Below, piece by piece: positions 13,324 through 14,740 of a DNA stretch of 14,740 bases. The notes under the pieces are model-generated. The model was not told where the DNA came from and searched no databases. It saw only the letters and a program-made list of their open reading frames with translations. The stretch is from contig JAVVER010000085.1 in NCBI GenBank assembly GCA_032251145.1, forward strand, positions 1 through 14,740. The letters are read 5' to 3'. This DNA comes from BRH-c54 sp032251145. Its GTDB lineage: Bacteria; Bacteroidota; Bacteroidia; Flavobacteriales_E; Vicingaceae. Made by a program: the position numbers and the translations under genes. Numbering within the stretch: position 1 is the first letter of the stretch; every line of letters begins with the position of its first letter.

Positions 13324-14271
13324 ATGATTAGCAGAAGGTATTTACGAATAAAAACATTTCAAGCACTTTATGCTTACTTCCACTCGGGAAGCGATAATCA
13401 ACAAAAAATAGAAAAAGACCTTTTTCATAGTTTTGAAAGAATGCACGATTTGTATCTTTTATTCCTAACTATTGGTGATGAACTTATTCATTATTCTAAG
13501 CTTAAAAACGAAGAAGCCAAACAAAAAAGATTACCTTCAGCCGAGGATTTGAATCCTAACACCAAATTTATAGACAATGCTGTTTTTAAAATTCTGAGTG
13601 AAAACATTCAACTAAAAACAGCCATAAACAATAAAAAACTGTTGTGGAGTAACGATCAGGAGTTATTAGTAAAACTAATGAACTTCATGAGAAAACACCC
13701 TGTTTACGAAGAGTATATATCCACTAAAAATAGCACTTTTGAAGAAGACAAGAAATTTGCCGTAGCTATTTACAAAAAAATTATTGCCGAAAATGATTTT
13801 TTCATTTCTGAAATAAGCGAAAAAAGTATTTATTGGGGCTACGATGAAATAGACTTTGTGTTGAGCATGGTAATTAAAACCATTAAAAAAATTGATGCAA
13901 AAGGAGATAACGCCAACTTAATTATGCCTGTTTATAGTGATGAAGAAGATGATATAGCATTTGTAAAAACACTTTTTAGGGAAACTATAAAAAACGAAGC
14001 TGAAAATGCTCAATTAATTGCCAACAAAACCAAAAATTGGGAAATTGAAAGAATTGCCATGGTAGATATTTTGTTGATGAAAATGGCATTGACAGAATTG
14101 ACTGAATTCAAATCTATTCCGGTAAAAGTTACCTTAAACGAATACATCGATTTATCTAAAGGATTTAGTACTCCTAAAAGTAAGATTTTCGTAAACGGAA
14201 TTCTTGATAAATTAATTGATGACCTAACCGCAAGCGGTGAAATAAAGAAAACAGGTAGAGGGTTGATGTAA
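13324..14271 (+). CDS. nusB: Transcription antitermination factor NusB, long Bacteroidota form
   Basis: NusB binds boxA RNA together with S10 (NusE) and supports antitermination of rRNA operons. At 315 residues it is about twice the length of the E. coli protein. The opening RRYLRIKTFQALYAYF (residues 4-19) matches the NusB start. After a long helical insertion the C-terminal half has the rest of the fold: NWEIERIAMVDILLMKMALTE (about 238-258), IPVKVTLNEYIDLSKGFST (about 263-281) and the closing KIFVNGILDKL (about 284-294). This extended architecture is the normal form in the phylum as I know it, not a fusion unique to this genome. The ATG lies 24 bp after the leucine dehydrogenase terminator, so its promoter must overlap that region; I see none with confidence. 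No gene follows in the last 469 bp. Confidence 0.93.
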   Translation: MISRRYLRIKTFQALYAYFHSGSDNQQKIEKDLFHSFERMHDLYLLFLTIGDELIHYSKLKNEEAKQKRLPSAEDLNPNTKFIDNAVFKILSENIQLKTAINNKKLLWSNDQELLVKLMNFMRKHPVYEEYISTKNSTFEEDKKFAVAIYKKIIAENDFFISEISEKSIYWGYDEIDFVLSMVIKTIKKIDAKGDNANLIMPVYSDEEDDIAFVKTLFRETIKNEAENAQLIANKTKNWEIERIAMVDILLMKMALTELTEFKSIPVKVTLNEYIDLSKGFSTPKSKIFVNGILDKLIDDLTASGEIKKTGRGLM

Positions 14272-14273
14272 TT

Positions 14274-14303
14274 AAGCCCCCTAAATCCCCCGAAGGGGGA
14301 CTT
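14274..14303. terminator. C/G-rich hairpin after nusB, possible terminator or intergenic repeat
   Basis: TCCCCC (14286-14291) pairs with GGGGGA (14295-14300) over a GAA loop; AAGCCCCC (14274-14281) could instead pair with the GGGGGACTT end (14295-14303). It begins three bases after the nusB stop but has no T run. The sequence resembles a short C-rich/G-rich intergenic repeat I know as frequent in Bacteroidota. Confidence 0.5.
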
Positions 14304-14330
14304 CTCCAACACACTAAATCCACCGTTACT

Positions 14331-14463
14331 TTCCTTAGTCTGAAGCAAAGCTAGTGTGATGGAGACTAAGGAATTACTGAGACAAACAAAAAGTAAGGAT
14401 TATTTATTTTTTGTAGAAATTAGTCCTTAGTCCCTATCTCTCATTGCCTCCCGTCAGACTAAG
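14331..14463. repeat. Multi-hairpin region with repeated CCTTAGTC/GACTAAGG words
   Basis: TTCCTTAGTCT (14331-14341) pairs perfectly with AGACTAAGGAA (14363-14373) over a 21-base loop. The word CCTTAGTC recurs at 14425-14432, and GACTAAG at 14457-14463, as a second, shorter inverted pair about 92 bp downstream. TAAGGA (14394-14399) can also pair with TCCTTA (14424-14429). There is no coding content. It could be a cluster of small intergenic repeats or a decayed element. Confidence 0.5.
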
Positions 14464-14508
14464 CACAGTTGGGGGGAGTTCCTCTCCTTTGAAATATTAG
14501 ATATATTT

Positions 14509-14638
14509 GCTAACGGTCACGGCTATGCGTAGTGCGGGATTTCAAGGCACTTCACTTTCCGTTTAGCTGTTAGTTTATTTAATGTAATTACTTTCATATC
14601 AGCACTTTCGCCCGCATTACGTATAGCCATTGTTGTGC
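14509..14638. repeat. About 130-bp palindromic intergenic repeat, attC-like layout
   Basis: GGCTATGCGTAGTGCGGG (14521-14538) is an imperfect inverted repeat of CCCGCATTACGTATAGCC (14611-14628), with 16 of 18 positions matching. Outside these lie GCTAAC on the left and GTTGTGC on the right, and between them a 72-bp AT-rich centre. I recognise this as a widespread Bacteroidota intergenic repeat family. The layout of outer AAC/GTT boxes and long imperfect arms resembles an integron attC site, but neither outer box matches RYYYAAC or GTTRRRY perfectly and no integrase is present. Confidence 0.55.
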
Positions 14639-14686
14639 GTTCGGTGTTTTTTTCGTCTGTCTGTCAGCGTTGGCAAAGACATACTT

Positions 14687-14740
14687 TGTCTCGTCCTAAA
14701 AAAAGTTTACAGTTTAGTTAGTTAATCCTGATATAAGTTT
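14687..14740. repeat. Right arm of 54-bp inverted terminal repeat
   Basis: It is the exact reverse complement of bases 1-54. Going inward the two ends share nothing further: the left continues GGGACTTATC, while the reverse-complemented right continues AAGTATGTCT. This fits two unrelated junctions with one repeated element rather than one long duplication. Confidence 0.85.

Noticed and set aside
14010..14348. Minus-strand frame across the end of nusB
   Set aside because: It overlaps the conserved NusB C-terminal region, and its N-terminus comes from intergenic repeats.
1..14740. Linear replicon with hairpin or inverted-repeat telomeres
   Set aside because: The content is chromosomal housekeeping, there is no replication or telomere-resolution gene, and the 54-bp identity is explained by an assembly break at a repeated element.
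1..14740. tRNA, rRNA, CRISPR array, phage or toxin-antitoxin modules
   Set aside because: I looked for cloverleaf ends, regularly spaced direct repeats and paired small genes, and found none that could be supported.

Overview
The window looks like a chromosomal contig from a low-GC member of the Bacteroidota, probably a flavobacterium-like lineage. Four things suggest this. The protein content fits: a 315-residue NusB, leucine dehydrogenase, MutS, L19, a DUF2237 protein and a MeaB GTPase. Promoters follow the phylum's TTG-N19-TAnnTTTG pattern, best seen upstream of rplS. Shine-Dalgarno sites are absent or weak. Both ends carry intergenic repeats of a kind I associate with this phylum. I see no rRNA, tRNA, CRISPR array, phage module or intact transposase gene.

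Layout. 1-524 has no gene; it holds one arm of a 54-bp inverted terminal repeat, a strongly structured 86-bp hairpin and a pair of interlocking smaller stems. 525-724 is a miniature inverted-repeat element (MITE). 751-1230 encodes a small exported protein, followed by a terminator. 1409-2446 is a hypothetical gene broken by two in-frame TAA codons. 2657-4644 holds a MeaB-type GTPase and a membrane protein with a C-terminal soluble domain. 4779-6143 is a secreted M28 peptidase, convergent with mutS (6160-8790, minus). rplS (8960-9316, minus) is a single-gene unit with its own promoter and terminator. 9485-11799 (minus) is a three-gene unit: an ABC exporter half, an overlapping 37-residue lipoprotein and a DUF2237 protein. 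11825-12020 is a second, inverted copy of the MITE. 12158-14271 carries leucine dehydrogenase and nusB with a strong terminator between them. 14272-14740 has no gene; it contains several hairpins, a palindromic repeat and the other arm of the terminal inverted repeat.

How the parts relate. Most genes are independent housekeeping units: mismatch repair, ribosome and antitermination, branched-chain amino acid catabolism, cobalamin-enzyme maintenance and peptide turnover. The clearest functional linkage is the ABC exporter, lipoprotein and DUF2237 unit. The accessory interest lies in the non-coding DNA. The two MITE copies place the same terminus 25-26 bp upstream of two unrelated start codons. 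A long nested hairpin sits near the left edge, and the window ends exactly in an inverted repeat that probably marks an assembly break at a mobile element. I do not see convincing evidence for a new multi-gene system; the best candidates for something undescribed are the structured repeats.
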